A stretch of DNA of 35,214 nucleotides, from NCBI RefSeq assembly GCF_013618865.1, contig NZ_JABSOE010000053.1, forward strand, positions 1-35,214. Reading direction: 5' to 3'. The notes beneath the pieces are model-generated. The model ran no database searches and was not told where the DNA came from. It saw only the letters and a list, made by a program, of their open reading frames with translations. Made by a program: the position numbers and the translations under genes. This DNA comes from Phocaeicola faecicola. GTDB lineage: Bacteria; Bacteroidota; Bacteroidia; Bacteroidales; Bacteroidaceae. Shown here in pieces: positions 1-7,745 of this stretch; the stretch's first letter is position 1; the number at the start of each line of letters is the position of its first letter.

Positions 1-121
1 AGATGATTATGAGCCGATTTAATTTTATGAGAATTAAATTTAGAATTATCGGAGCTGTATGCGGTGAAAGTCGCACGTACAGTTCTTAATGGGGAAAGCG
101 GCAGCAATGCCGCCGACCTAC
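1..121 (+). mobile_element. Group II intron, 3' end only
   Basis: The first 121 bases read as the 3' terminus of a bacterial group II intron. A 34-nt domain V at 52-85 is followed by a domain VI hairpin at about 91-121 that ends in the usual AY dinucleotide; the exact 3' splice site is 121 or 123. Positions 1-51 would be the join between domain IV and domain V. The reverse transcriptase/maturase gene and the 5' half lie outside the window, so activity cannot be judged. The element sits 37 bp upstream of the rpe start codon, probably between rpe and the preceding gene of its operon. Domain V is a highly constrained signature, so the call is fairly secure despite the short length. Confidence 0.85.
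52..121 (+). ncRNA. Group II intron domains V and VI
   Basis: Domain V (52-85) has an 8-bp basal stem, GAGCTGTA with TACAGTTC, an internal bulge, then GCGGT and GTCGC closing a GAAA tetraloop (67-70). The catalytic AGC triad is at 53-55. The T at 56 pairs with A81, where the commonest sequence has C-G, so this is a compensated change that keeps the fold. Domain VI has a GCGGCA/TGCCGC stem (98-103, 108-113) with a GCAA loop. A116 is bulged near the 3' end and is the likely branch-point adenosine. Both parts needed for the second splicing step therefore look intact. Confidence 0.85.
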
Positions 122-158
122 ATAACATAGTAAATCCATACAGTATATATATTTTGAT

Positions 159-818
159 ATGACAAAAGATTTGAAAATATCCCCTTCTTTGCTTTCAGCC
201 GATTTCGGTAACCTGAAAGCCGACCTGGAAAAAATCAACCGCAGTGAGGCCGACTGGCTGCACATTGACATCATGGACGGTGTATTCGTACCCAATATCT
301 CTTTCGGTTTTCCGGTACTGAAATACGTGGCCGAACTGTGTGAGAAACCGCTGGACGTACACCTGATGATCGTACAGCCGGAGAAATTCATCCGTGAGGT
401 AAAGGACCTGGGCAGCATGATGATGAACGTGCATTACGAGGCTTGTCCGCACTTGCACCGGGTGGTGCAGCAGATCAAGGATGCGGGCATGCAGGCGGGT
501 GTGACCCTGAATCCGGCTACTCCGGTATCGTTGCTTGCCGATATCATCTCCGACGTGGACATGGTACTGCTCATGAGTGTCAATCCGGGTTTCGGCGGAC
601 AGAAGTTTATTCCGCATACCCTGAACAAGGTGCGTGAGTTGCGTGAACTGATTGCACGTACCGGCTCACAGGCCCTGATTGAAGTCGACGGAGGTGTCAA
701 CCTGCAGACCGGAGCGCAACTGGTTGAGACCGGTGCCGATGTGCTGGTGGCAGGCAATGCCGTATTCAAGGCTCCTGACATGGTAGACATGATCCGTCAG
801 ATGAAGAATCTGAAATAA
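159..818 (+). CDS. rpe: Ribulose-phosphate 3-epimerase
   Basis: This 219-residue cytosolic TIM-barrel enzyme interconverts D-ribulose 5-phosphate and D-xylulose 5-phosphate in the pentose phosphate pathway. The family motifs appear in order: PSLLSADF near the N-terminus, HIDIMDGVFVPN (metal and catalytic Asp), VHLMI, VNPGFGGQKFI (phosphate loop), EVDGGVN and VAGNAVF. Length is normal for the family. The ATG at 159 begins just before the first beta strand and has no obvious Shine-Dalgarno site, as is usual in Bacteroidetes. It is followed after 8 bp by comEC, so the two are probably co-transcribed. The group II intron ends 37 bp upstream, so any transcript from the preceding gene would have to cross or splice the intron. 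Confidence 0.97.
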   Translation: MTKDLKISPSLLSADFGNLKADLEKINRSEADWLHIDIMDGVFVPNISFGFPVLKYVAELCEKPLDVHLMIVQPEKFIREVKDLGSMMMNVHYEACPHLHRVVQQIKDAGMQAGVTLNPATPVSLLADIISDVDMVLLMSVNPGFGGQKFIPHTLNKVRELRELIARTGSQALIEVDGGVNLQTGAQLVETGADVLVAGNAVFKAPDMVDMIRQMKNLK

Positions 819-826
819 CCGGTGGG

Positions 827-2791
827 ATGTTCTCCCGCCTGACATCATATCCTGTTTTCCGTCTTACCGTAGCAGGGGCGGCGGGAATCGTTGTCACGGA
901 CAGACTGATGGTCCGGCAAGAATGCCTGTGCATGCTTGCCGGGCTTTTTGTTTGTGTGCTGGCGGCGGCCTTTGTCGTGTATTTTTTCTCTTCGTACCGC
1001 TATCGTGCGGTTTTCGGCATGCTCGTTACCCTGGCGGTGGGACTGGCAGGGGGAGTGTCCGTCCTCCTGCACCGCGGAGAAATCCGGTACGACTGGGATG
1101 CGGGGGAGAGAATCTATATCGGGCAGTTGGATGAGGCGCCCCGTATCCGGTTGAAGACCCGGCAGGCCCTGGTCAGGGTAGAAGCCGGGAGGGACTCGCT
1201 GACGGGAGAGTGGAAAGCGGTGGACCGGAAGATCCTGCTTTCCTGGATGAGTGATTCGCTTCAGCCTTCTCTGAGGTGTGGCGACCGGATGCTGTTCCGT
1301 ACCGTGGTGGAGGCGTCGGGGGCTGATTCCTCACGGATGGGATTTGATTATGGCCGTTACCTGGAACGGCAGGGGGTGAGCGGAACGGCCATTGTTTTTT
1401 CGGGCAACTGGAAGAAACTGGCCGGAGAGCCGCGGCTTACCTTGCGGCAGTGGGCCTTGCGGTTGCGCGAACAGGTGGTGGATACCTACCGTTCGTGGAA
1501 CCTGGAAGGGGATGTACTTGCCGTAGTCTCGGCGCTGACCGTGGGCGACAAGAGTGAGCTGAGCCGTGAGTTGCGTACTACCTACAGCGTGGCAGGGGCC
1601 AGTCACGTACTGGCTTTGTCCGGTCTCCACGTCGGAGTACTGGTCCTGCTGCTGTCGGTCCTGCTCCATCCGTTGCGCTGGCTGCCGGGAGGAAAGAAGC
1701 TGCTGCTGTTTGCGGTAGTTGCCTTTCTGTGGGGCTTTGCCTTCCTGTCGGGACTGAGTGCTTCGGTGGTGCGTGCCGTGACGATGTATACCCTTTACGT
1801 GCTTTTTACCTCCGTATCCGGCGGCCGCTATTCGGGCGCCTGCTCCTGGAGCCTTTCCGCTTTCCTGATGTTGGCATATCATCCGTTTTATTTATTCGAT
1901 GTCGGCTTCCAGTTGTCGTTTGCGGCCGTATTTGCCATTCTCTTCTTTTATCCGCTGCTCCGCGACCTGTGGCAGCCCCGTCATAGCATGGTCCGTTGGG
2001 CCTGGCAGGTCACGGCACTTTCTGTCTCGGCACAAATCGGCACCCTGCCTTTGGTAGCCCATTATTTTGGCACTTTTCCTACCTATTTTATTATAAGCAA
2101 CCTGATGGTTACGCCACTGGCTGCCGCCATTCTCTGTTTCGCATTGCTGTCCCTGCTGCTTTTGCCCGTGCCGGTATTATGCAGTTGGAGTGTAGCCGCC
2201 CTTTCTGCCGTCACCCGGTGGATGAGCGGAGGAATGCAGGTGATACAGAGCCTTTCGGGTGACCGCCCCGCAGCATGTTATCTTTCTGAAGTTCAGGCCT
2301 GGCTGCTTGCACTGTGTGTCTGCGGCTTTGCGGCTTACCTGTATTACCGCCGGCCGGCCCGTTGTCTGATACTGACCCTCGGAACCGCAACCTGTCTGTT
2401 GGCTTCGGTGGTATATGAATCCTTTTCTCCTCCGCCCCGGGAAATCTGCATGAGCCGCAGCCAGGTTTACCTGCAGACTCCTTTTACCTCCCGCCTGCTT
2501 TCGTCACCTTCGGGTATCTACCGGGTAGGGGAAAGGTGCATCGTGAGGGTATCCGACGGACGCTGGAAAAGCCGTCAGTCGCCCTTGCCCCTGAAAGTCG
2601 ACTGCCTGTATCTCTGCCGGGGCTTCCAGGGAGGGCTGGACCACTGGCTGCGGGTGTTTCAGTTTCATACCGTAGTAGCCGACAAATCGTTGAGCCATAA
2701 ACAGAAAGCATGGATACGGAAAGCCTGTGAGGAACGGGGGCTGACCTATATTGATGTATCCGAAAAAGGATATTACGGTATTCCGTTATGA
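827..2791 (+). CDS. comEC: ComEC/Rec2-family inner-membrane protein
   Basis: This 654-residue polytopic membrane protein belongs to the ComEC/Rec2 family, whose members form the inner-membrane DNA channel in natural transformation. Two or three hydrophobic segments and a soluble OB-like (DUF4131-type) region occupy roughly residues 1-200. The Competence domain follows at about 210-500 with the diagnostic ALSGLHVG motif and many hydrophobic helices. The C-terminal ~120 residues are soluble but show no HxHxDH metal motif, so the metallo-beta-lactamase nuclease domain found in Gram-positive ComEC is absent or degenerate. Short forms like this are common in Bacteroidales. It lies 8 bp after rpe. 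Whether this organism takes up DNA with it is not known from the sequence. Confidence 0.9.
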   Translation: MFSRLTSYPVFRLTVAGAAGIVVTDRLMVRQECLCMLAGLFVCVLAAAFVVYFFSSYRYRAVFGMLVTLAVGLAGGVSVLLHRGEIRYDWDAGERIYIGQLDEAPRIRLKTRQALVRVEAGRDSLTGEWKAVDRKILLSWMSDSLQPSLRCGDRMLFRTVVEASGADSSRMGFDYGRYLERQGVSGTAIVFSGNWKKLAGEPRLTLRQWALRLREQVVDTYRSWNLEGDVLAVVSALTVGDKSELSRELRTTYSVAGASHVLALSGLHVGVLVLLLSVLLHPLRWLPGGKKLLLFAVVAFLWGFAFLSGLSASVVRAVTMYTLYVLFTSVSGGRYSGACSWSLSAFLMLAYHPFYLFDVGFQLSFAAVFAILFFYPLLRDLWQPRHSMVRWAWQVTALSVSAQIGTLPLVAHYFGTFPTYFIISNLMVTPLAAAILCFALLSLLLLPVPVLCSWSVAALSAVTRWMSGGMQVIQSLSGDRPAACYLSEVQAWLLALCVCGFAAYLYYRRPARCLILTLGTATCLLASVVYESFSPPPREICMSRSQVYLQTPFTSRLLSSPSGIYRVGERCIVRVSDGRWKSRQSPLPLKVDCLYLCRGFQGGLDHWLRVFQFHTVVADKSLSHKQKAWIRKACEERGLTYIDVSEKGYYGIPL

Positions 2792-2809
2792 TATAAAATT
2801 AAAATTTCG

Positions 2810-2817
2810 TACATTTG
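2810..2817 (+). promoter_or_regulatory. Bacteroides -7 element upstream of DHH gene
   Basis: TACATTTG matches the Bacteroides TAnnTTTG consensus exactly and lies 31 bp before the DHH-family start codon. No good TTTG -33 box is visible at the right distance. It suggests that the phosphoesterase gene has its own promoter as well as read-through from comEC. Confidence 0.5.
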
Positions 2818-2848
2818 CCGCTTAATCAACACTATCAGATATACATAT

Positions 2849-3886
2849 ATGCTATCAAAAGTAATACTTCAGGCCAATATTGACAAAGTCGCTAAATATT
2901 TCGAACGTGCGGACAAAATTGTGATTGTGACCCATGTCTCTCCCGACGGAGATGCACTCGGCTCTTCGCTGGGACTGATGCATTTCCTGGAAACTCAGGA
3001 AAAGACCGTGAACGTCATTGTACCGAATGCATTTCCTGATTTCCTTCGCTGGATGCCGGGAGCCAAGGACATCATCCGTTACGACAAGTATGCGGAATTT
3101 GCCGACAAGCTCATCGGTGAGGCCGATGTGATCTGCTGTCTGGACTTTAATGCCTTGTCGCGCATCGATGCCATGGCCCGCGTGGTGGGAGAGGCCCCGG
3201 GACGCAGGGTACTTATCGACCATCACCTGCATCCGGAAGATTTCTGCCGGGTAACGATTTCTCATCCGGAAATTTCGTCGACTTCCGAACTGGTTTTCCG
3301 TCTCATCTGCCGGATGGGATATTTCGAAGACATCACACGCGAGGGTGCCGAATGTATTTATACCGGTATGATGACCGATACGGGAGGATTTACCTATAAT
3401 TCCAACAGCCGTGAAATCTACTTCATCATCAGTGAACTGCTCTCGAAGGGCATTGATAAGGATGAAATCTACCGCAAGGTGTTCAATACGTACTCCGAAG
3501 GACGTCTCCGGCTGATGGGATACGTACTGTACGACAAGATGGAAGTCTTCCCGCAGTTCCGTGCGGCACTGATCTGGCTGACAAAGGAAGAGCAGGGACG
3601 CTTCCAGTACGTGAAAGGAGATACGGAAGGCTTTGTCAACATTCCGTTGCAGATGAAAGGCATCTGTTTCTCCGTTTTCCTGCGTGAGGATACCGAAAAG
3701 AACATGATCAAGGTTTCCCTCCGTTCGGTAGGAGCATTCCCCTGCAACCAGGTTGCTTCGGAGTTCTTCAACGGTGGAGGACATCTGAATGCCTCGGGAG
3801 GTGAGTTTTACGGAACAATGGAAGAAGCCATCGAACGCTTCAAGCAGGCGTTGGTGAAGTACGAGCCTCTTTTGCAGAAAAACTGA
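2849..3886 (+). CDS. DHH/DHHA1 phosphoesterase, NrnA-type (oligoribonuclease / pAp phosphatase)
   Basis: This 345-residue cytosolic protein contains both halves of the DHH family. The N-terminal domain has the metal-binding DGD at 33-35, LDF at 98-100 and the name-giving DHH at 124-126. The C-terminal DHHA1 domain carries GGGHLNASGG near residue 309. This layout and length are those of NrnA, which degrades nanoRNAs of 2-5 nt and/or dephosphorylates 3'-phosphoadenosine 5'-phosphate. It is much shorter than RecJ and lacks the extra RecJ domains. A consensus -7 promoter box is 31 bp upstream. The exact substrate (nanoRNA, pAp or cyclic dinucleotide breakdown product) cannot be read from sequence. 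Confidence 0.92.
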   Translation: MLSKVILQANIDKVAKYFERADKIVIVTHVSPDGDALGSSLGLMHFLETQEKTVNVIVPNAFPDFLRWMPGAKDIIRYDKYAEFADKLIGEADVICCLDFNALSRIDAMARVVGEAPGRRVLIDHHLHPEDFCRVTISHPEISSTSELVFRLICRMGYFEDITREGAECIYTGMMTDTGGFTYNSNSREIYFIISELLSKGIDKDEIYRKVFNTYSEGRLRLMGYVLYDKMEVFPQFRAALIWLTKEEQGRFQYVKGDTEGFVNIPLQMKGICFSVFLREDTEKNMIKVSLRSVGAFPCNQVASEFFNGGGHLNASGGEFYGTMEEAIERFKQALVKYEPLLQKN

Positions 3887-3927
3887 AAAAACAGACCGGG
3901 CGGATTGACGCGGGCAGGGAAGACATG

Positions 3928-3943
3928 ACACACTTCGGTGTGT
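3928..3943 (+). other. UUCG tetraloop hairpin
   Basis: ACACAC (3928-3933) and GTGTGT (3938-3943) form a perfect 6-bp stem capped by a C(UUCG)G tetraloop, an exceptionally stable loop in RNA. It begins 42 bp after the phosphoesterase stop codon. There is no T-run after it, so it is not a standard terminator. It may protect the mRNA 3' end or belong to a structured RNA in this gap. Confidence 0.5.
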
Positions 3944-3990
3944 GGTTACACGGACCGTTATGCATGAGGAGAAAGCAGGCGATCTTTTTC

Positions 3991-4031
3991 AAAAAGGCCG
4001 CCAGCTTTCCGGAAAAAGGCCGCGGCCTTTT
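3991..4031 (+). repeat. Direct repeat plus 18-bp palindrome in structured gap
   Basis: AAAAAGGCCGC occurs twice, at 3991-4001 and 4013-4023. The second copy is the left arm of a perfect 18-bp palindrome, AAAAGGCCGCGGCCTTTT (4014-4031). The right arm, GCGGCCTTTT (4022-4031), can therefore pair either with its own palindrome half or with the upstream copy at 3992-4001. These pairings are mutually exclusive. The T-rich end could serve as a terminator for the phosphoesterase gene. Confidence 0.6.
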
Positions 4032-4087
4032 CTCCAGCGGATAACGATGCGTGAACGATTGTCTGCTTGTCGGTTTCCCGTTGTCTT

Positions 4088-4143
4088 GTATGGTTTTTCA
4101 CCGTACATGCAATTTTAATATAAAATTGTATACTGTTTTTTTT
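4088..4143 (+). terminator. Tandem hairpins followed by T8 run
   Basis: Two hairpins stand side by side. GTATGGT/ACCGTAC (4088-4094, 4100-4106) has a 5-nt loop. CAATTTTA/TAAAATTG (4110-4117, 4121-4128) is AT-only apart from its closing pair. Eight Ts follow at 4136-4143. The layout resembles an intrinsic terminator, although the second stem is weak. It is 40 bp before the promoter of the next gene. No open reading frame of note lies between 3887 and 4212. Confidence 0.4.
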
Positions 4144-4156
4144 ATTTATCTTTTTC

Positions 4157-4190
4157 GTTGGTGTTAATAAAGGAAGTTTTATTACTTTTG
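4157..4190 (+). promoter_or_regulatory. Bacteroides-type promoter for the lipoprotein-glmM pair
   Basis: TACTTTTG (4183-4190) fits the TAnnTTTG -7 consensus, and GTTG (4157-4160) is a possible -33 box at 22-bp spacing. Transcription would start near 4194, about 19 bp before the lipoprotein ATG. The pair downstream is only 2 bp apart, so this promoter probably drives both genes. Confidence 0.55.
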
Positions 4191-4212
4191 TTGCTATAAT
4201 ATAAGGTGAAGA

Positions 4213-4902
4213 ATGAAAAAAATAAAATTTTTAGTGGTAGTTATCGGAGTTTTGTCGTGCGTCTTGCAAAGTTGTAACAACGGCAAAACCTATGCGGAAA
4301 TGAAAGAAGACGAGGCAGATGCAATCAATGCCTGGATTTTGAGTCACGACTATAAGGTAATCAGTGAGAAGGATTTCTATGCTCAGGATACCATCACACA
4401 TGAGAACGAATATGTGCTTTTCGAGGAAAGCGGCGTATACATGAACATCATGTGCAAGGGACCTGAAGGCGAGGACGGTGAGGAAGGCGAAATCCTTCAG
4501 GACGGTTCGTATGAAATCTTGTCACGTTTTGTAGAAGTGGCCGTACAGTCGCGCGACGACCTGGGCTTCCTGGCGGGTGATACCCTGTTGCTGAACATGC
4601 AGCTGACAGGTTCTTCTACCATCGAGCTGTTTCCCGAAGAATATAAGCTGACCATCAGCGGGACTTCGTATTCCGCCTCATTTACAAAAGCCCATTCGAA
4701 CAGTATGTCACAGACATATGGAACCACGTCGGTTCCGTCGGGCTGGCTGGTTCCGTTCAAGTACATCAAACCCGGACGTACACAGTCTTCGGCCAAGGTG
4801 GCTCGCGTGCGCCTGATTGTTCCTCACGGACAAGGCACCAGCACTGCCAGTCAGCGGGTGTACCCCTGTTTTTATGAAATCACTTATAATTTAGGTAAAT
4901 AA
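4213..4902 (+). CDS. DUF4827-like lipoprotein, FKBP-like C-terminus
   Basis: This 229-residue protein starts with a lipoprotein signal peptide (lipobox LQSC, Cys21), so it is probably anchored to the inner or outer membrane. It matches my recollection of the Bacteroidetes family DUF4827, which often sits beside the phosphoglucosamine mutase gene. The last ~90 residues look like an FKBP-type prolyl isomerase fold: a GW...F.....G segment followed by a VRLIVPHGQG stretch and a terminal YEITYNL strand. Whether the residues needed for isomerase activity are kept is unclear, so the role may be binding or chaperoning. The stop codon is 2 bp before glmM, suggesting translational coupling and a link to envelope growth. 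Function is unknown. Confidence 0.75.
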   Translation: MKKIKFLVVVIGVLSCVLQSCNNGKTYAEMKEDEADAINAWILSHDYKVISEKDFYAQDTITHENEYVLFEESGVYMNIMCKGPEGEDGEEGEILQDGSYEILSRFVEVAVQSRDDLGFLAGDTLLLNMQLTGSSTIELFPEEYKLTISGTSYSASFTKAHSNSMSQTYGTTSVPSGWLVPFKYIKPGRTQSSAKVARVRLIVPHGQGTSTASQRVYPCFYEITYNLGK

Positions 4903-4904
4903 AT

Positions 4905-6293
4905 ATGACATTAATTAAATCTATTTCTGGAATCCGAGGTACTATCGGAGGTAAGGCGGGGGAAGGTTTGAATCCGCTGGACATCGTGAAATTCACATCG
5001 GCTTACGCAACGCTGATTCGTCGTACAACCACGGTTACGACCAACAAGATTGTAGTAGGACGTGACGCCCGCATTTCGGGTGAAATGGTAAAGAATGTGG
5101 TATGCGGTACTTTGATGGGAATGGGATTCGATGTGGTAAACATCGGTCTGGCTTCTACTCCGACAACCGAACTGGCAGTGACCATGGAAGGTGCATGCGG
5201 AGGTATCATTCTTACTGCAAGTCACAACCCAAGACAGTGGAATGCACTGAAACTGTTGAACGAACACGGAGAGTTCCTGAATGCGCAGGAAGGCAATGAA
5301 GTACTTCGCATTGCGGCTGCCGAGGAATTTGAGTTCGCTGACATCGAACATATCGGAAAATACAGAGAAGACAATACTTATAACCAGAAGCACATCGACA
5401 GTGTACTGGCATTGAAGCTGGTTGACGTGGAAGCTATCCGCAAGGCCAACTTCCGTGTGGCTATCGACTGTGTGAACTCGGTGGGCGGTATCGTGCTGCC
5501 GCAGTTGCTGGAGCAGCTGGGCGTACAGCATGTGGAAAAACTGTACTGTGAGCCGACTGGCGACTTCCAGCACAATCCGGAACCGCTGGAAAAGAACCTG
5601 GGAGACATCATGAACCTGATGAAGGGCGGCAAGGCAGATGTAGCCTTCGTAGTTGACCCTGACGTAGACCGTCTGGCCATGATTTGTGAAGACGGTACCA
5701 TGTACGGAGAAGAATATACGCTGGTAACTGTAGCCGACTACGTATTGAAGCACACTCCGGGAAATACGGTATCCAACCTGAGTTCTACCCGTGCACTGCG
5801 CGACGTAACCCGTAAGTACGGTATGGAATACAATGCTTCAGCCGTAGGTGAAGTCAACGTAGTAACCAAGATGAAGGAAACTCATGCGGTAATCGGTGGA
5901 GAAGGAAACGGTGGAGTCATCTATCCGGAATCTCACTACGGACGTGACGCACTGGTAGGTATCGCTTTGTTCCTGAGTCACCTGGCTCATGAAGGCAAGA
6001 AGGTAAGCGAGCTGCGTGCTTCGTATCCGGCATACTGCATTGCCAAGAACCGTATCGACCTGACACCGGAAACGGATGTGGATGCTATCCTGGCAAAAGT
6101 GAAGGAACTGTACAAGAACGAGGAAATCAATGACATCGACGGTGTGAAGATTGACTTTGCCGACAAGTGGGTACACCTGCGCAAGAGCAACACCGAACCG
6201 ATTATCCGTGTATACTCGGAAGCATCTACCATGGAAGCTGCCGACGAACTGGGTAAGCAGATCATGGACATCGTGTACAGCCTGGCTAAATAA
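4905..6293 (+). CDS. glmM: Phosphoglucosamine mutase (alpha-D-phosphohexomutase family)
   Basis: This 462-residue cytosolic enzyme probably converts glucosamine 6-phosphate to glucosamine 1-phosphate on the way to UDP-GlcNAc. All four signature loops of the alpha-D-phosphohexomutase family are visible: the phosphoserine loop TASHNP with Ser106, the Mg-binding DPDVDR at 251-256, the sugar-binding EGNGG at 333-337 and the phosphate-binding RKSNTEP at 426-432. Length is typical for GlmM. Phosphomannomutase is an alternative within the same family, but Bacteroidales members of this length are generally assigned to GlmM. The gene follows the DUF4827-like lipoprotein by 2 bp and ends at a strong hairpin terminator. 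Confidence 0.93.
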   Translation: MTLIKSISGIRGTIGGKAGEGLNPLDIVKFTSAYATLIRRTTTVTTNKIVVGRDARISGEMVKNVVCGTLMGMGFDVVNIGLASTPTTELAVTMEGACGGIILTASHNPRQWNALKLLNEHGEFLNAQEGNEVLRIAAAEEFEFADIEHIGKYREDNTYNQKHIDSVLALKLVDVEAIRKANFRVAIDCVNSVGGIVLPQLLEQLGVQHVEKLYCEPTGDFQHNPEPLEKNLGDIMNLMKGGKADVAFVVDPDVDRLAMICEDGTMYGEEYTLVTVADYVLKHTPGNTVSNLSSTRALRDVTRKYGMEYNASAVGEVNVVTKMKETHAVIGGEGNGGVIYPESHYGRDALVGIALFLSHLAHEGKKVSELRASYPAYCIAKNRIDLTPETDVDAILAKVKELYKNEEINDIDGVKIDFADKWVHLRKSNTEPIIRVYSEASTMEAADELGKQIMDIVYSLAK

Positions 6294-6322
6294 GATTGAG
6301 GTAAGCTGATTACAGATACTGG

Positions 6323-6375
6323 AAGCCCGCCATTTATCCTGCGATGAATGGCGGGCTTATTGTATTATTTCGTTT
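6323..6375 (+). terminator. Intrinsic terminator after glmM
   Basis: AAGCCCGCCATT (6323-6334) and AATGGCGGGCTT (6347-6358) form a perfect 12-bp stem with a 12-nt loop, followed by a T-rich tail. It separates glmM from the convergent hemW gene, which ends at 6381. Confidence 0.9.
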
Positions 6376-6380
6376 TTATT

Positions 6381-7511
6381 TTATTCCACCCACAGCATGT
6401 CACTCATGATTCCGTCGGAGATAAAGACTCCTTTCTCTGTCAGCTTCAGGACTCCATCCTTGATCTCAAGCATTTTCTGCCGGATATGAGGTGCCGCCAT
6501 GCGCAGGCAGTACGCATACAGTTCGTGCCCGAATTCCTTTTCCAGCCGGCTGAGCGGCATTCCCCAGCAGGTACGGATGGTAGTAATGACAAAATCGTTG
6601 TAACGGGTATACAGGTCGAGCTCTTCGCCTTCGGTGTCAGGAATTCCCCGTTCAATTCCCTCCATGTACTTTTCCAGTGAGGCTACGTTCCATTGCCGCG
6701 ACAGACCGTTGTAGGAATGTGCCGAAGGTCCGCATCCCAGGTAATGGATGCCTGTCCAGTAACTGGAGTTATGGCGCGAATGCTTTCCCGGCAGGCAGAA
6801 ATTGGAAATCTCATAATGTTCGTATCCCGCTGCTTTCAGGCGCTCAATCAGCAGGGTAAAGAAACTGACACTCAGGTCCTCGTCGGCTTCTTCCACCCGG
6901 TGCTCTTCCCGCAGTTGCCACAGGCGGGTACCCTCTTCGTAAATCAGGTGATAGGCCGAAATGTGTTCGGGACGCATGGCCAGTGCCTCCTGCAGGTCGT
7001 TTTCCCAGGCTGCCAGTGTCTCTCCGGGCAAACCGTACATCAGGTCGATGCTGATGTTCTGGAAACCCGCTTCCCGGCAACGGTAGAAAGCCTCTTTGGC
7101 CTGACGGGCCGTATGCCGGCGGCAGAGCAGACGGAGGGTTTCTTCCTGAAAGGTCTGTATGCCCATGCTGAGACGGTTGAACGGAAGCGAGCGCAGGCTG
7201 CTGACATACTCCGGCGTCAGGTCGTCGGGGTTGGCTTCCAGGGTGATTTCAGCATCCTTGCTGACCGGATAAAGGCGGTACAGCGTGTCGAAAATCTGGC
7301 CGAAATCCTTTTCTTCCAGTTGTGAAGGCGTTCCGCCTCCCAGGTATACCGTAGCGATTTCCTCCTGCGGAAGATAATCCCTGCGCAGTTCCAGTTCCTT
7401 GCAGAGGGCGCGTACATACGCCTCTTTTTTCTCACTTTGCGTAGTCGAAAAGAAATCACAGTAAATGCATCTGCGCTTGCAGAATGGAATATGAATGTAA
7501 ATGCCGGCCAT
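6381..7511 (-). CDS. hemW: HemW-like radical SAM heme chaperone
   Basis: This 376-residue cytosolic radical SAM protein begins with the cluster-binding CxxxCxxC motif (Cys11, Cys15, Cys18) inside YIHIPFCKRRCIYCDFF. The SAM-binding GGGTPS motif follows. The C-terminal part is the HemN-C type domain. Family members of this size, formerly annotated as oxygen-independent coproporphyrinogen III oxidase, lack the N-terminal Cys needed for HemN activity and instead deliver heme to partner proteins (HemW). The ATG at 7511 directly precedes the first strand of the barrel, so the start is well supported. A -7 promoter box lies 29 bp upstream. The gene converges on glmM. Confidence 0.93.
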   Translation of the reverse strand: MAGIYIHIPFCKRRCIYCDFFSTTQSEKKEAYVRALCKELELRRDYLPQEEIATVYLGGGTPSQLEEKDFGQIFDTLYRLYPVSKDAEITLEANPDDLTPEYVSSLRSLPFNRLSMGIQTFQEETLRLLCRRHTARQAKEAFYRCREAGFQNISIDLMYGLPGETLAAWENDLQEALAMRPEHISAYHLIYEEGTRLWQLREEHRVEEADEDLSVSFFTLLIERLKAAGYEHYEISNFCLPGKHSRHNSSYWTGIHYLGCGPSAHSYNGLSRQWNVASLEKYMEGIERGIPDTEGEELDLYTRYNDFVITTIRTCWGMPLSRLEKEFGHELYAYCLRMAAPHIRQKMLEIKDGVLKLTEKGVFISDGIMSDMLWVE

Positions 7512-7539
7512 GGAGCGAATATTCTGTTTTTGTTTCCTG

Positions 7540-7547
7540 CAAAGGTA
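7540..7547 (-). promoter_or_regulatory. -7 element for hemW
   Basis: On the minus strand, TACCTTTG matches TAnnTTTG exactly. Transcription would begin near 7536, about 25 bp before the hemW start. No clear -33 TTTG is seen. Confidence 0.5.
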
Positions 7548-7631
7548 GGAAAAAATCGCAGAATTTATCGGCTGTCATGCTGTATATTAACTCCTCCGGT
7601 TGCCGCTTTCTGCCTAAAAACATAGTTTAGT

Positions 7632-7678
7632 AACACGAATGTAAGTGTTGCATTTCTGAACATTAATTTCTAATTTGC
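7632..7678 (+). promoter_or_regulatory. Inverted repeat and weak -7 box upstream of fusA2
   Basis: AACAC (7632-7636) and GTGTT (7645-7649) form an inverted repeat with an 8-bp spacer. TAATTTGC at 7671-7678 is one base short of the TAnnTTTG consensus. The repeat would then lie upstream of the -33 region, where a class I-type activator binds. In B. thetaiotaomicron the orthologous fusA2 gene is strongly induced by the regulator Cur (BT4338) during carbon limitation. I do not know the exact Cur motif, so assigning this repeat to it is inference. Confidence 0.35.
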
Positions 7679-7745
7679 GCACACTTAAAAATCAAGAGAT
7701 ATGAAAAGCATATCCTTTCGTTTACTAATTAAATCTTGAAATACC

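Noticed and set aside
151..156. ATTTTG just before rpe as a promoter box
   Set aside because: It does not fit TAnnTTTG exactly and is only 3 bp before the start codon.
2400..2791. ComEC C-terminus as a truncated metallo-beta-lactamase domain
   Set aside because: No HxHxDH motif or clear frameshift was found; short ComEC proteins are normal in Bacteroidales.
2855..3931. Long minus-strand open frame of 358 codons
   Set aside because: It is the complement of the DHH phosphoesterase gene, which has full family motifs; the minus-strand translation has no recognisable domain.
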